A stretch of DNA of 64,000 nucleotides from Sequoia sempervirens (GCA_007258455.2 VDFB02275580.1:1-64000), one strand, 5' to 3'; shown: positions 11,416 through 24,949, counted from the stretch's first letter. Notes: generated from the sequence alone by a model not told the origin. Numbers and translations: made by a program.

Positions 11416-14400
11416 TGTAAAACCCCGTCCCGCAACCTAGAGAGTGATGCACACTACGGAAGCACAACTAATTTTTTCTTAAAAGGTAAAACAAGATGAG
11501 TAAAGTATCCTAATCTAACCACATACATCCTCTAGGCCATGCAACGCATCTACATGTGAACACCATTACTTACAAAATTAAACCAACCATAGCATAAAAA
11601 TATTAAACTCAAGATACAACATACAACAAAGTATTAAACCATTGCAAGATAAATCTAACACATAGAAATGTATTGAACATATTCCACAGATACAACACCA
11701 TTAAATCCAATAATGAATAGATCATAAATATTATTACAATTACATCACAAAGGTTCACCTTGATACAATTGAGGTACTACAATTATACATAAAGATCCAT
11801 AGTTACAATGAAGAAAGAGAAGAACAACTCCAGAGAACCACACGAGCTCCTTGAACAAGAAGATCCCGCCATCATGAATAGGAAGAGAAAATCAACAGTG
11901 AAGAAGCACGCCACCCAGCCATATGGTACCCGTAGTCCCAACCTCTGTGCTAGGAGATAGTAATAGGTAACCAAGACAAACCTACTACCTCTAGATATAG
12001 GCAATATACAAAAATACTCACAGTACAGATAAACAAGAATTAGGGTCACATTGCTTCCAAAATCATTGAATCAAGTACAATCACAATACAAATAAACCGG
12101 TTGTTGTCATAGGAGTGTCATCACAAAGATTGCAATGGTTGTCCAAAGGAGATCTTCCTAGGTCCTGACCCCCCTCTAGGGTTATCTTGGTAACCTCTCA
12201 CGATTCTAGCCCCACATGCACACCAGTGCAGAATTAGTTATCCTTCGAGAAGACAAGATAATGATCTAGCATTCGAGGCCTTCCCGACTCATCTCAAGTC
12301 TCATACAAGCCCTTGAGCCAATGAGCGAGGCTAAATATCTTGTTAAATGTGTTAAGCTAATAGATTATTTAATTCCCACTTGATTATACTGACTCCCACA
12401 CAAGTTGTCCTAGGACCACTTTGTATCATGGCCCTCACTGAAAGCCACTCCCCTATCGATAACACATAACTCATCTACATACCAAGGGTAGACAGTGCAC
12501 TAAAGCTGACCACAATAACCAATACACCTCAAAAGGTAACACATCTCTACAGATGTCCAATACTAAAACCCAATATGTGCACTACCCAAGAAATCTCAAA
12601 GGGTGAACTAAAGTTACCACAACCATTTCACAATTACAACTCTGGAAGACTTAGATTCACATAATAACAAATATTTCCCCCCAGTACACAATTACAAAAA
12701 ACATGTACTTAAATAAATACAACTTCAAACAATTAAAGAAATGCTATCATTCAGATTTCCTAAATCCAATACAATCAATTTCGCATGTTTAAAATGCACC
12801 ATTTAAATATAATCCCAACTTACAATTCAACAACGAATAAAACTAATTGTTCATCTTCTAGTTTTCGCAAGTACTCATTAAATTAACTCAAATTCACAAT
12901 AAAACAATTAAATCATTTTAATTTAATTAATCATACTTATTCAAATAATTATTGTATTACTCACACATTAAATAAATATATACAAAATATATAATTTGCA
13001 TATATTAGTTATAAAATTAAAATATTAGAAACTAATATATATAAATTACATATATATTTCAAATCTAAAATATATAAAATATATATTATATATAATATAA
13101 ATACATAATATACATTTTATATATATTAAATTTAATTTAAATTTAAATGTACAAAAAATCACAGCCTTAAAGCCTGCTCACAATATAGAGGGGAAGGTTG
13201 GGGCTACTACCCACACAGCCTCCCTCCCCATGGGACGCTGCCTATGGAGGCGCTGCCTCTACAACCAGCGCTCCATGGTGGGCGCGGTTGTGTGGGTAGC
13301 ACCCACCCAGCTCCCAACATTTACAAATATTTTTTCAATTAATTACTGAGCACGAAAAATTTGTCGTACGACAATCACAAAATTTTAATTTTTTTTAAAT
13401 TTCTTAGGAAAAAAATTCCTGTAGCTCAAGATTTTACAAAAACAAAATATATATTATTTATATTATATGTATATATATACATATTCCCAATATGTATATA
13501 TATACATATTCCCAATATGTATATATATATAATATATATTTATATATCCAACCAACAGTCCAAATGGAAAAATTATTTTCTACAGAAAAATTACAGAAGA
13601 ACAATTTCAAAAAACTTCAATTTTCAAATTATACTTGAGAATCTCAATCTAGTTACAGAGATCTACAAAATCTACTGTTAAAATTTGATTCCCTACAGAG
13701 GTTTTCTAATTTTCTTAAATCAATCTAATTCAAATGGACAATTTGCACAAAGGATATTAATTATTTTCTACAGAGATTCCTCTTTTACAACAATATTTTA
13801 AAAGAAAGAAAAAAAAGCTTCTATAGTATTGAAAATCTTTTCCTAAACATTTCCAAATTGCATTACAGTAATAGAAACAACTTTTCAATTCAAAATTTAC
13901 GAAAACAATAAAGGAACCTGTTCCAGAAGAACTGTTGCCTCAAGAAATGTTGTTGAGCTTCTCTGTAGCTTCAAATTTTCCAATGTAGCCAAAGCTTCCT
14001 CCAATGCAATTTCCTCTTTCCAGAAAACACAACAATACCACAGCCAAGAATTCTACAGCAAGATTCTAAAACAAAAACCTCTGAGCGATCCACAATTTCC
14101 TCAGCGAATTTTTCAACCAAACAAAAACTCTTCTCGTGAAACAACTTTCTTTTTCCTCTTTTCCAATGTCTCCTCCGAGAATCAATTTCTCAACAATTAG
14201 ATAACAAATTTCTAACTCACAGTTATCCCAATCAAAATATCTTTTCCCTCAACAACCTGATATTTTCCATCCACATGCATTTAAATAAAATAAAACAATT
14301 TACTAATTGCAACCAATTTAAATACTCTTATTTATTTAATTACCATTTATTTTTAATAATAAAAATTACTCAACAACATAACTGAATTAAATTTATTTAT

Positions 14401-15044
14401 TTATTTATTCTAAAGCCTTCACAACAATAATTCAATTAATTAAATATTTAAATCAAATACACATTTAATCTACCAAATTAAATTTGCACAATGATAAAAT
14501 ACCCATAAAAACAATGATAAGGCTAAGACCAAAATTGAAACTGACGACACACTGTACTAGGGTAAAGGTATGACTAGGTAGCCCATTACTATCTCCCAAT
14601 ATTATTGTTGAGTAATGGACGCGCTCAGACCTGTGAAACTAGGTGAAGCTAATGTCCTACACCTTCCAACCTGCAAACAAGCAAACGTCGTACATGTATC
14701 CAGATAACAAAGCATACACACCGTGAAGAGAGAATCACAGAAATCGCAGGGCACTCACAAGCGAGTGATGCAATATCGTTCTCTTCACCAATACAATGTC
14801 ACATCAACTGATGAGATAATATATCAATTAAACTGCAATAAGCAAATATAGCAATGTCATCACAACTAAGCATCTATGCAAACATAAAGCATATTAACAT
14901 AATCACCATGCATATAATGTGCAATCACATCAATATAGTATATCATCACTCCACTGTTAGCGATAGAATAACAATAACATAAAATAAAGTCTAACAAAGT
15001 ATCTAAGCTATCAAAAAAACATAACAAAATGGAGGGGTGTCACA
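11416..15044. mobile_element. Large solo LTR (3.6 kb) inserted in the copia element
   Basis: The segment begins TGTAAAACCCCGTCC and ends GGAGGGGTGTCACA, giving TG...CA ends of the type seen in gypsy LTRs. It is flanked by a 5-bp direct repeat TGATA (11411-11415 and 15045-15049), and removing it rejoins the copia sequence. I found no primer site, purine tract or polymerase motif inside, so a solo LTR is the simplest reading. Orientation cannot be decided because both ends resemble either terminus. Internal features: a GC-rich inverted stretch near 13190-13310 and AT-rich tandem motifs. Confidence 0.75.
13455..13545. repeat. AT-rich tandem repeat
   Basis: Units of about 31 bases built on 'cccaatatgtatatatata' plus 'catatt' occur two to three times in a TATA-alternating context. 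Reading frames through it are composition artefacts. Confidence 0.7.
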
Positions 15045-15049
15045 TGATA

Positions 15050-15594
15050 CATCTCATGTTGCTTCAGAGGTTGGGTTTCTAGCACAACAGGATATTTTTG
15101 ATCCCTTATATCTTGTTTTGTTGGATGATTATTTAGCAGGAATCTCAAATATGTTTGTGGAGTCTCATCTTGTAAATTTGGCATATATATTTGAGGGGAT
15201 TTCTCTCCTCTTTGATGATAGTTTCAGCATGGTAGTTGATACATCTAAATTATCTTTGGAGGTTGACATTATTGAGCCTTCACTTTCATTTGATTTGTCA
15301 CATTTCTTGGTTTTCTTTTATCATGATTATGTGGTGGATTGTTCTATTTTGAGATTTCCTTCCTCTATTCAGTTGGATATGGAGTGGCTTCTTCATCACC
15401 TGGTGGACTTGTTTCTTCCTAAGGGAAGAGGTGTTTCTTGTAGGCATTGGATCATCTTTTTGTTTCAAGCATACTTCATTGACATTAGAGCTTCTTCATT
15501 ATGGGGGGGATATGATATCTCCTTTTTTCCTTCCTATGGGGGGATCTTTTATTGTATATACATGATGTATGTAGTCCTTGTGGGGTGTGATTAA
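15050..15594 (+). pseudogene. Copia-element internal reading frame, function unknown
   Basis: An open frame to the stop at 15592-15594 begins with DTSHVASEVGFLAQQD and continues with hydrophobic, Leu/Phe-rich sequence. It follows the nested LTR and so lay about 30 codons after the copia protease region before interruption. I recognise no integrase, reverse transcriptase or RNase H motif. Its last part (SFFPSYGGIF) resembles a short piece of the other copia-type element near 46725-46740 (IIPSYGGYHF), which argues for shared 3' internal sequence rather than a host protein. Confidence 0.45.
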
Positions 15595-15790
15595 CTCCCC
15601 CATCCATGCATCTTGTTTTTTTTTTCTTTTCTCTCTTTTGCAGAGGGGTTTTTTCGCACAAGGTTTTTCTCCTTTTCTCTGGTTGTGAGAGATTGTATTG
15701 TAAATGGGTACCTAACATGGTTGTGTAGCTAGAACCCATATTTCATTAAATTTTCTTTTTTGCATCTTCATTCTCCCTAAGTTTGCACTT

Positions 15791-15799
15791 AAGGGGGGG
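15791..15799 (+). other. Polypurine tract
   Basis: AAGGGGGGG lies immediately before the 3' LTR and is the plus-strand primer of the copia-type element. The same arrangement occurs at 47105-47113. Confidence 0.85.
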
Positions 15800-16028
15800 T
15801 GTTAGTGTGTTAAATTTTTACTTAGGTTAATCTCCCAGGTGGTTTTTTCCCATGTGGGTAGTTTTCCCACCCGTCACTTTTTTCTTGCCTTTAAAAAGGA
15901 TATATATTGTGTAATATAATCATCTCATCTCCTATTTTTATTCTCTAGTGAAATAGCCTGATTTTCTTCTCTCGTGTTTTGTGGAGGATGTATTTGCAGA
16001 TGATTTTCCTACGTTATTTTCTCTAACA
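15800..16028 (+). mobile_element. 3' LTR of the truncated copia element
   Basis: It is 229 bases long, starts TGTTAGTGTG and ends CTCTAACA (perfect 6-base inverted ends TGTTAG/CTAACA). It follows the polypurine tract. 'ctttaaaaaggatatatat' may be the TATA region. Confidence 0.85.
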
Positions 16029-17195
16029 TCAATTACAAATAATCTTGAAAACATAAGAAGGTTGGATACTAGAGAGGTATTTGTGTTCACAAATAAATGC
16101 AAAAAACTAACAAAACCAAATAATGCATAGATTATCATAGATTTCATTTCATTAAAATATATCCAAAATTGTACTCGCATAGTCATACAAGGTCTTCTCT
16201 TCAAGTTTGAATTATTTTCTATTTATTCCTTTTTACCAAAAACTTGTAAAAGAGTCCCTTGATAAAATTGTAGTTAATATATACATTTCTAAAGGTAATT
16301 GTTTCTTAAAAGTTACTAAAAATTAGAAGTTAAGAGTCCGTCAAACTTCTTGGGACCTCAATGTTATTTTTACAAAATTAAAACCAATAAAAATATGAGG
16401 CACTACTGAGGTGGCAAGCTATCATCATCTCTTTCTTGTGATGACTAGACAAACTACATGGAAATTTTGGCTTTATATGTTTGTAAAGATTTGATTATTA
16501 GAGGCATTTCACTATGTTGACTAACAATTACATTTTTTATTCTCAATTTCTAGAAGGCCTTGTTTCCCCATGCCAAATCCACCTTACCAGAGAAAGTCAC
16601 GGCATGAACGATAAATTGATACAAAGTAAAGTCAATGTTTCTCAAGCTTCTCATGCTCTTTACATTAAAATATTATTTATCAAAGATATTCTCAATGGAT
16701 TCCTTGAATTTTCCCTTTGGTACTTCTACATTCTCATCTTGAGTATCATCTTCTCTTTAGAGATGAACATCTATGCCTTAAAGATATTTTTGAATGTCTG
16801 ACTTCATTTGGTTACATTTCTTGAGATTTTTATTTTTCTCTAACATATTTTACTTTAGAAATGATATCTTCCACTCAATACTTTTCTTCCACATAAAACA
16901 TCTTTCATCATCAATGCTTGGTAAAATTTGTTTAGCTACTAATTTATCTAATTCTACATAAAGCATTTCCTTCAGGTCACTATCAATCTTCAACTAGATA
17001 GAATCTTCATGTTTGGTAATAGTGATTTCATTGTTTGATCTCCTTCTTTAGTGATTCAATATCTTCACATATCTTTTTCATTTTTGTCATAAAATTTGTT
17101 CCCTTTACCAAGATATCATTAGTCCAATCTTATGTGACTTTACCATAAGACATATATTGGAATTTTATCAATCATTAATTTCCGATTAGTAGCTA
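16029..17195 (-). pseudogene. Unidentified reading frame relic, tandem copy 1
   Basis: On the minus strand the sequence reads as protein with scattered stops: ILPSIDDERCFMWKKSIEW, then KGKFKESIENIFDK, then LYQFIVHAVTFSGKVDLAWG, NVIVSQHSEMPLIIKSLQTY and KAKISM. The same peptide order occurs in copy 2 (41898-43380) with different stops. I do not recognise the family. The Lys-rich central part could be a coiled coil. The amino-acid-level similarity of the two copies suggests the ancestor was coding, perhaps in a retroelement. Confidence 0.45.
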
Positions 17196-17851
17196 GCTAA
17201 GATCAAGATTTAAAGTTGATCTGGTTTGACAATATTTAAAGGTGATTAGGTTTGACGATATTTTGGTGTGGTTTTTCAACCTCAAGTTGATGTTTCCTGA
17301 GTCCTAAAAATTAATTTTTTGACCAAAATATAGTGGATGATGTCAATATTGTTTAAAAAATTATTTCAAAAGGGTTTTAGGCACTAAGTGAAACAACATG
17401 GTTTGTTTACTCGACAATATAGCAATAGCTCTCCTAGCTATTTTCCATGATTGTTGCACCTCCCCACCTACCAAAATGCATTGATGTTGTTATTGGGCAT
17501 GATTTCTTCTCAACCATGGATCTTTTACTATTACAATGCAATCATTAGGGTTAGATGCCCTCTAAGTGTTAAAGCATTTTTTTTGGATTATTTTAGCAAG
17601 AGATTGATTTTTTATAGCAATTGCAGACTACATAAGTGTAGGTTTTATCTAGGGCTTCAATCATGCCATGTCTAATTTCAAGAAGGAAATAAAATAATGA
17701 AACAAATTCAAGATAAGATGATATAGGTATTATGTAGAGAATGTCTCTAGAATGTTTGTATCTCTCTAGGCAAATTTTCACTATTATAAGGGTTTTCTCT
17801 TGTCATATTTTCTAACATGATTGTATTGGACATTTGAGTTCATGTGACAAT

Positions 17852-19459
17852 TGTACCATAGAAAAATGGTCCCTTGAAATTTTCATGGCCTTTTAGGTCT
17901 TTCTTCATGATGCTTGGTCCATTTTACTTTGATTTAATTTGTAATGTGGCTTGAACATTCACATTAGGTCCTTAAATTTCAAATTATGGCATCTTGTGAA
18001 GGTGTTGTTAAGTGTTGTAAAACATTTATACACTCTTCTAGACTCTTTTCATTACAATTCACCTTAAAATCACCTTTTCATCACTTATCAAGTCCTATTT
18101 TAAAGTGTTGTAAAGTCTTGTAACAAGATTTCACGCTTTTCTAGGCATAATTTCACTATTTACACCTTTATTATGATTTATTTGACCCCTATATGCACTC
18201 ATAAGGCTTAATTAAGTGTGTTTTTGAATGTCAACCTAAAAAAAAATATCAAATGCAAGATTCCCGACACCCACTTACAAATCCAAGGGGGGACCCATTC
18301 GACATGGGTGGCAAATGAGTCCCTCTAGGCTCAAAATTGAAAATATTTCAAAAATTCTTTCAGGTTTTTATTGAAAATTGTTTGATTTCAGCCTGTGATG
18401 AGGTATCATTGGGTTACTAAGGCACAAGTGTGTATAATATGTGTTTTTCTCCTCATTTTACATCTCTTAATCTCTTAACTCATTCAAGCAATCTTTTCAT
18501 TCACTAAGCATTTGAGCACTTTGCATCATTCAATCAAGCATCTTGGAGCAGCCATTGACATATCTTTAGATTTCTTCAACAAGGTGGAGGTGAGTTTAGG
18601 AATTTGCATTTTATTCATTCATCTTTCCTTGTTCATTTCATTTCATTTCTTCATTAAGGGTTTGATTACCAAAGTGGGATTTGACCAAGACAAATCCCTA
18701 TAATAACCTAACCCTTAACCATTTTCCCCCTTTTTGCATGTGTGTTTGCAAACTTTTTTATGTAGTTTTATCAAGAAATTAGGTGTTGAAAGGTGGTCAA
18801 CAATTCAACAAAGTGTTTCAAGTAAAATCAACCCTTTTTCAAGCTTGGAGACAACCTACAGTCTGTTTTCTGCATATTTGACTTTGTCTGCCTAACAAGC
18901 AGAAAACTCAGATTTGGTGCTACAGAATTGGTTCTTGATTTATTAGAAATTTGAGAGAGGATTTATTCACCATTAGTGGTGAATGAGTCCCACCTTAAGG
19001 CTGGAAATCCATATTTTTTCAAATTCTAGATCCTGACACTCAAAAAATAGTTTCTAGAAGTTTTCATCAGAAGCAGGATTCGAATGAGTCCCACTAGTGA
19101 TTTTCAGTGATTTCTGTCAGCATTCAGGACACTTCAGATTCTTCATCAAACTTCTAGGTGCACTCTGATTCAGCCTTCTTCTTTTCTATTTTGTATTTGT
19201 TCATACTTTAGTTCATGTTTGCATATCACATTGTGTTTTCCAACATTGCATAATTCTAAGGTTTTGCATCAATAGTCAATCAATTTCATCATTTAGTTCC
19301 ATTTACAACATTGCATCTAGTCTTAATAATATCATACATTTCATAATTTGAGTGAACCAACATTGATTTTTCATGAGGTTTATCGCTCTCCTTTTAGGTG
19401 AAACATCCTAAGAGTGCAAGAGTAGCCTATAAGCCTCATGCCCAAAAATCTATGGTCCA
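17852..19459 (+). mobile_element. 5' LTR of G1 element
   Basis: Starts TGTACCATAGAAAAATGG and ends TCTATGGTCCA. It aligns throughout with 39878-41491 by eye, with many substitutions and small indels, so the element is old. It carries the G1 hairpins at 18290-18323 and 18960-18991; the hairpin expected near 19080 has lost one arm. Confidence 0.85.
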
Positions 19460-19462
19460 TTT

Positions 19463-19480
19463 TGGTGAACCCACATATTG
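19463..19480 (+). other. Probable primer binding site of G1 element
   Basis: TGGTGAACCCACATATTG begins three bases after the LTR end. TGG at this place is the usual complement of the tRNA CCA end, but I cannot assign the tRNA. Confidence 0.5.
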
Positions 19481-20110
19481 AGCACTTTCTATTTCTGATT
19501 TCAATTGCATCTTGCATCCTAGACTTCATTTGCATTCAATTAGGGTATTGTTTTGTTTTTGCATTCTAGGGTAAATCTCAAATTGCATTAGTGAAAGATT
19601 CATTTAGATTTCATTTTTGCATATCATATCATTGAAAAACTAAGAATCTGCATCTGGATCCTTCATTGGCATCTAAAAATCATTAGAATCACTTTAAATT
19701 TTTTGAAAAACAAAAAAAATCTTATAACTGGACTCATTCACCACCCTGGGCGAATCAGTCCACCTACACATTCAAAACAACATTTCAAAGCATTTTTTGG
19801 GTATTTCCTGCTTTTTTTGTTCTTTGCTATTATTTCTCTATTTCAGTTTGCAAAATTTTTGTTATTTGCATTTTGCACTCCTAGATTACCTTGCATTTGT
19901 ATTCACCCCATATTTTGTGGTACTTGTATGAGTGTTTGGTGCCCCATTGATAATACTTTAGTGAGATGAAGTTCTACACTCATGGCTTCCTACGGTAGCA
20001 CTTTCGTTGTGGACCTTGGGATCTCAAGAGCTTCTACTCCTAGTATGGACAATAGTGCATTAGCCATGGATACTACCACTTCTATGTAGGTTCACCTTTC
20101 CATCCAATGA

Positions 20111-22850
20111 ATGTTGACACAAAAAAATTCCATGCCGCAAGAAAAGGTCATTAGTATTCATGAGGACTTTTCACACTTACAACAAGACTTCTCCCTTGAA
20201 AACATTTCCACAACTATCATACTAGCCATAGAAAACCTTCATCGTTTGATTGAAAGTGATGATGGCTTACAAGTTATGAAAAGAATTGTTGAGATATACA
20301 ATAAACATGCTCCTACTACTTCCCAATCCGCAAACATTGTTGTGAGCCAAGGAGGACCTCACATTCCTCCCCCTTCAACCATAACATCCATACCAACTTA
20401 TACCACTCAGGTTACAACAACTATGCAATAGGTTAGTCATGTGACTCGTTCTTTTGCTATTCCAACTAGCATTCCTAGTTCTTTTGTGGCATCACATATT
20501 CCTTCTTTTACCTTCACCCCTCTTAGTGTCCCTTTCACTTCCCCTAACATTACATACACTCCATCACCATTTTCCCTTCCACCTCATACCACTTACACCA
20601 ATCCCATCATTACACAACTCCTTAACATTGTTTCATCCATGCAACAACAAATATCCACCATTAGCCAAAGTAAAAATGCTCCACCCACATATCATGTCCG
20701 TAGTAGTCCATTATCCTTAGAGATATTATGCACACAGATGCCACAAGGAATTGAAATGCCTAAGTTTGAGAAATACGGAGGTAAAGGAGACCCAACTAAT
20801 CATGACAATGCTTATATAGCCTTTTGCAATGATTTTGTCCTTGATGATAAGTTGTTAGCCAAACTTTTTCCTAGGACCTTGAAGGACACTGCATTAGAGT
20901 GGTTCTCAAACTTACCCAATCATTCAATTGGATCGTTTAATGAACTTGTGGATGCCTTCATAAGTCACTTCCAAGTTCATATGACTCGCACAAAGACAAT
21001 GGTTGATTTAATGAGATGTAAACAAAACATAGATGAAAATGTCACTGATTTCATTTCATGTTATCAGTCATTGTATGCTCTTGAATTGATGTCAAGATTC
21101 TTGATTCACATCTGCAAAAGATGTTTATTGAAAACTTGCACACCTACCTTCAAGATAAGTTAACTATGATGAAATTTCCTTCATTTATGCATTTATGCAC
21201 AACCCTTTGTGACTATCATAACTCAGTTTCAAGTCGCAATTCAAAGTCCACTTCTAACCGAGCTGAGAAGTTCGAGCAAAACAACCAAAACAATGTACAA
21301 ATCTTTAGAAAACCAAATAGACGCTTTTTACAGTTTAATCTGCCTTCTCCGCAACCAACCCAACCTATTCAAACTCAAGTGGAAGTTGTTAAAGTTGTGG
21401 TTCCTTATACCTATGGAGACCCAAAGAGATCATTTACTCCCTTACCTGATACCCTCCATAATACAATGAACCAATTGCTCCAAGAACAAATGATCACTTT
21501 TCCTATCGTTAAACCACTTGATGCTACCAAACCTTTACTACACCCACCTTTAAACCAAATGCTTATTTCCATTTTCATCACCAAAATGGCCATGGCACTA
21601 AACAATGTAAGCATCTCAAACACTTAGTTCAAGACCTTATTGATTCAAGTTGTTTGTCCATTGCGGGTGTCAATGATCAAGGCAATAAATCCGTTGCACA
21701 CCCTAACCAAAATTTCCAATTTTTCACCAATCCCATGCCTAAACACAATATTTCATTTGTCAAGGCTAGTGAACCTTCAAACACTGATGTAATGAATGTT
21801 GATACAAATAATGAACAACCTGATATAACTCCAAATGTTACTCAAGTTAATCCTATGGATGAACTTGTGGGTATGATAGATGTTGTCCCTCATAAGGCCC
21901 AACCAAAAAATCTCTTGATATTACATTCTATTCTCATGATATAGTTAAAAATCTTCCTGATGGTCCTCTTTACATAGCTGGAAGAATCTATGATAAGCCC
22001 ACCAATGGGATATTAATAGATCCCGCCTATGGCAAGAATGTGATCAAAAAAGAGTTTTTAGTATTACATGATCTTTATCAAGATGACTATAATAAACCAT
22101 CTACATGGATTAAAACACATACTAGTTTTGTGTGCCCCACGATCAGATCGGTCATACTCTTACAAATAGGACCCAAAACTTTGGATGTAACATTTTCTAT
22201 TATTCCACAATCAGACCAATTTCGTCTATGTCTGGGTCATCCATGGCTCCGCTTGATGAAAGCGGTCCCCTTAGTTGTTCACAAATGTTTGAAGTTTCTG
22301 CATGGCAATGAAATATTTACCATACATGATAGTGGCTTTAATCCTTTATCCTCTAAAGGTAATTTTTCCTTAGAAGCCTTTTGGCCTAAACCTATGGAAC
22401 CAATCGCCCCCCGTAAAGATTTATTTTTCATAGCCTATCAAAAGTTCAAAGCTAAATGAATAGCCAAGTTGTCTCTTCATAACATGTCCTTGTCCACTTC
22501 CACTCCTCATATTCTAGATGAAACCATGCTTCAACCCGAGTCCGACATTGAACAAGCAATACAACCTCCTGAGCACCCAACCATAGACACCTACCCGCCA
22601 TTGTTTAAACGACTAAGAGAAAATGAAACCAATCTTGGCATACCTCCTCGCGGTGCATTAAACAAGTGTATATAGCCAAAGGGAAAGTGATTGACCCATC
22701 TTCTTCGGTTCCTTCAATTCTTCCCCCTCCGGAAGAAAAGGAACCTATGATATATCAACCCGCTCTTACACCTCAACAAATTCAAAATAAAATTAAACAC
22801 AATTGCGGTGCTATGGAATGTAGGCGTCGTCGTCATCTCCTTGCTCATCA
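20111..22850 (+). pseudogene. G1 gypsy gag-protease, degenerate, split at 22850
   Basis: Coding sequence spread over all three frames. 20111-20431 is an N-terminal helical part. 20441-21163 holds a Ser/Thr/Pro-rich linker and the gag core (MPKFEKYGGKGDPTNH, ALEWFSNLP, FISHF). A histidine-type knuckle (HHQNGHGTKQCKHLKHLVQD) is readable near 21570-21640 in a shifted frame. The aspartic-protease C-terminal part lies at 22040-22459 (LCLGHPWLRLMKAVP). The protein then continues to the CATCA target site of the solo LTR at 22850 and resumes at 36582. Frameshifts near 21110, 21630, 21950 and 22670 and several stops rule out function. No polymerase domain follows. Confidence 0.8.
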
Positions 22851-23514
22851 TGTTGGCTTTCAATTGTTATTGTGATTGTTTGTCCTTGATGTCAAAACAG
22901 GATTTAGTGATATTGATATTGACCACAGTTGATGTACATGGTCTCAAATTTCAGCTTTTGGTACATATTGATTGGCTTGGGTAATACATGATACACAGAT
23001 GGTCTAGATTGTTGTGTTGGTTGTGGTTATGCATGTATTGGCTGGTTTACACCTGATGATATCTTTAGTGGTCTGCTCAGTTGTATTTATAATGATCTCA
23101 GCCAGTTTGGATACTCTTGCATTATTTATTTTTTGTTACTTTGGTTGGACTAATTCAATACTTTGTGGACAGTGCTTTGGATACCTTCAATTTTGTTTTG
23201 CGGTACTAATCATGTTGGATTCATGTGCATAGGATATATACATGGGGTTATTTTTTCATACAGGTTGTTTGGCATGTTCAGATTTTAGTGATTGCATGGC
23301 ATTGATAAGGCATATACAAATGAAGGTAATGTTGAAATCCAGTCATGGGATTTGATTATATTCACAAGGTATTTAAAAAGATGTGATTCTCCTTGTGTGA
23401 AGTTTTCTAGCACACATTCTTATACATCTTAGTTGATACGCAAAGGTGAATACTTGGACTTTGGCTTAGCATTGGTCTTCACAAACACTTGTCTTTATTA
23501 TTGATCGAGCCCTT

Positions 23515-24827
23515 TGATGAGCCTAAAATATGCTCATAATTTGATGATATGATAAACTTTTAAATGATTTCATTTTTGTTATTTCATGGCTGTTTAAACT
23601 TTGATGAAACCTTTTATGGGGATATCCTGTAGCAAGACACTTTTATATTCCTGCAGCCTATTGTGTTGACTTGATTGCATTTATTGCCCTGTTGACTCCC
23701 GAAAATGGCTGGTATATCGTATACAGTTTTTAAATGATGAAGTAGATTTGAAATGTGTGATTAATGAATAGATATCGTGTATGTACCATATGCCTCTTCT
23801 TGCGCGTCTGTTACCTTTTGTTTCGCAGGTTGTTGAAGAATGATCGAGTCAAGCGCAGCCGATCTCGGCCTTGCAGTAAAGCCCATTTCCTGCACGACTT
23901 TGAGGAAGCTCCACCAAAGACTCTTTGACCGAAACCGATTTGGAAAGATTTTTAATGGAAAGTCAATCTGGAGAGAGTGGAGCGCTAGATTCTCTCTGAA
24001 TCGGGTTGAACACATAAATTCATTTATGAAGTTTGTTCCTTGATTCAGGGATATACTTTACTTCCGCGTCTTTCTTTGATAAAGTTAGTTAGTTAGTTGT
24101 TCTTTTATTTTAAAAATAAGATACTCCTCCTGCGTGAGAGAGTGATAGAAGAGAAATAGAATGATTAATAGATGATTTTTAGGTAAGATAGAAACAGAGT
24201 AGCAGAGATCATGTAAGAATCAGTATGATAATGAAAGACAGAATCTGTTTGACCAGAAGCAGAGTTTGTTGTTAGTTTTCACACCAACAAGACAATGTAT
24301 TTTATTTTGTTTTCATGAATAAAGATCGATGATGAGTTCGAGTTCATCATGTGGTAATCGCGATGCTTGCTAAGGGGGCCCACTTAGTAAGTATCTGTTA
24401 ATTAGTTAGATGTTCTTTTCTCACGATATCCGGCTATCTTTGAAGTTTTATGCAAACTCAGTCTTACATGCTCCTACAACATAGAGAGTCCATCCCTGTG
24501 ACTGTTCCTGCAGCATAAGGCCAGTTCATGGTTTGTGCTTCAGTTGTAGCTGTTACAGTTTCTATTTTAATCAAGCATAGTTGAGTTAAAGAATTCTGCA
24601 TTACCATTCTGTAGCTTAGATAGAATTTCTTTCCAGTATGTATTTTTGCTAAGATTTGACTAAAACAAATTCCTAGTGCATATACTTTGCTGCGCCATTT
24701 AAAGTCTACGTCCCCTGGTTTGACAAGTAAATGAACGTCCACAGAAAGATATTAGTCACCTGTCGGAATGTCCAATTCCCAGGAAAGTTTCACTATGATA
24801 TTCATATCCTTTTGTGAGTGCGAGCCA
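23515..24827 (+). mobile_element. 5' LTR of Athila-like element
   Basis: Starts TGATGAGCCTAAAATATGC and ends GAGTGCGAGCCA. Nearly identical to 33603-34896 except in two patches (about 23800-23910 and 24330-24500). Confidence 0.93.
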
Positions 24828-24831
24828 TTTT

Positions 24832-24849
24832 TGGCGCCGTTGCCGGGGA
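24832..24849 (+). other. Primer binding site, tRNA-Asp
   Basis: TGGCGCCGTTGCCGGGGA, the 18 bases complementary to the 3' end of plant tRNA-Asp and characteristic of Athila elements. It lies four bases after the 5' LTR. Confidence 0.92.
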
Positions 24850-24949
24850 TGGTGTCTAACTAGGAGTCTGACAAAGTCATTTTCAGCATTAGTTTAGTCT
24901 GTTAGTCAAAAATTTTCAAAATCTTTCAAGCCGTTATTCACCATATTGC

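Larger units (their letters stand above)
10851..16028 (+). mobile_element. 5'-truncated Ty1/copia-type element, with nested LTR
   Basis: The span holds a copia protease start, a later reading frame, a purine tract and a 3' LTR, all on the plus strand. Its 3' end (ctaaca) abuts tandem-unit DNA exactly, while its 5' end near 10851 has no LTR and sits in unit DNA that lacks about 210 bases present in copy 2 (41690-41897). The element is interrupted by the LTR at 11416-15044. Reverse transcriptase and integrase are not visible, so it was defective or non-autonomous. Confidence 0.75.
10008..17195 (+). repeat. Tandem unit copy 1 (split by copia DNA)
   Basis: Segments 10008-10850 and 16029-17195 match 17220-17846 + 41492-41689 and 41898-43070 in the same order and orientation. 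Signature phrases are 'gacgatattttggtgtg', 'tgcattgatgttgttattg', 'cagttgagtaaatcatttct', 'gcatagattatcatagatttcatttc' and 'atgccaaatccaccttaccagagaaagtc'. Copy 1 keeps the uninterrupted target 'catgtgacaacatttaaaatatta' at about 10623-10646 that the G1 gypsy element occupies in copy 2. Confidence 0.85.

Noticed and set aside
13361..13681. 106-codon frame rich in Ile/Tyr
   Set aside because: Composition artefact of AT-alternating repeats inside the 3.6-kb LTR.
20454..20720. Leu/His/Pro-rich frame
   Set aside because: Shadow of the G1 gag linker in another frame.
22851..23514. Independent gene frames left of the Athila-like element
   Set aside because: The segment is the left part of a solo LTR with exact ends and target duplication.
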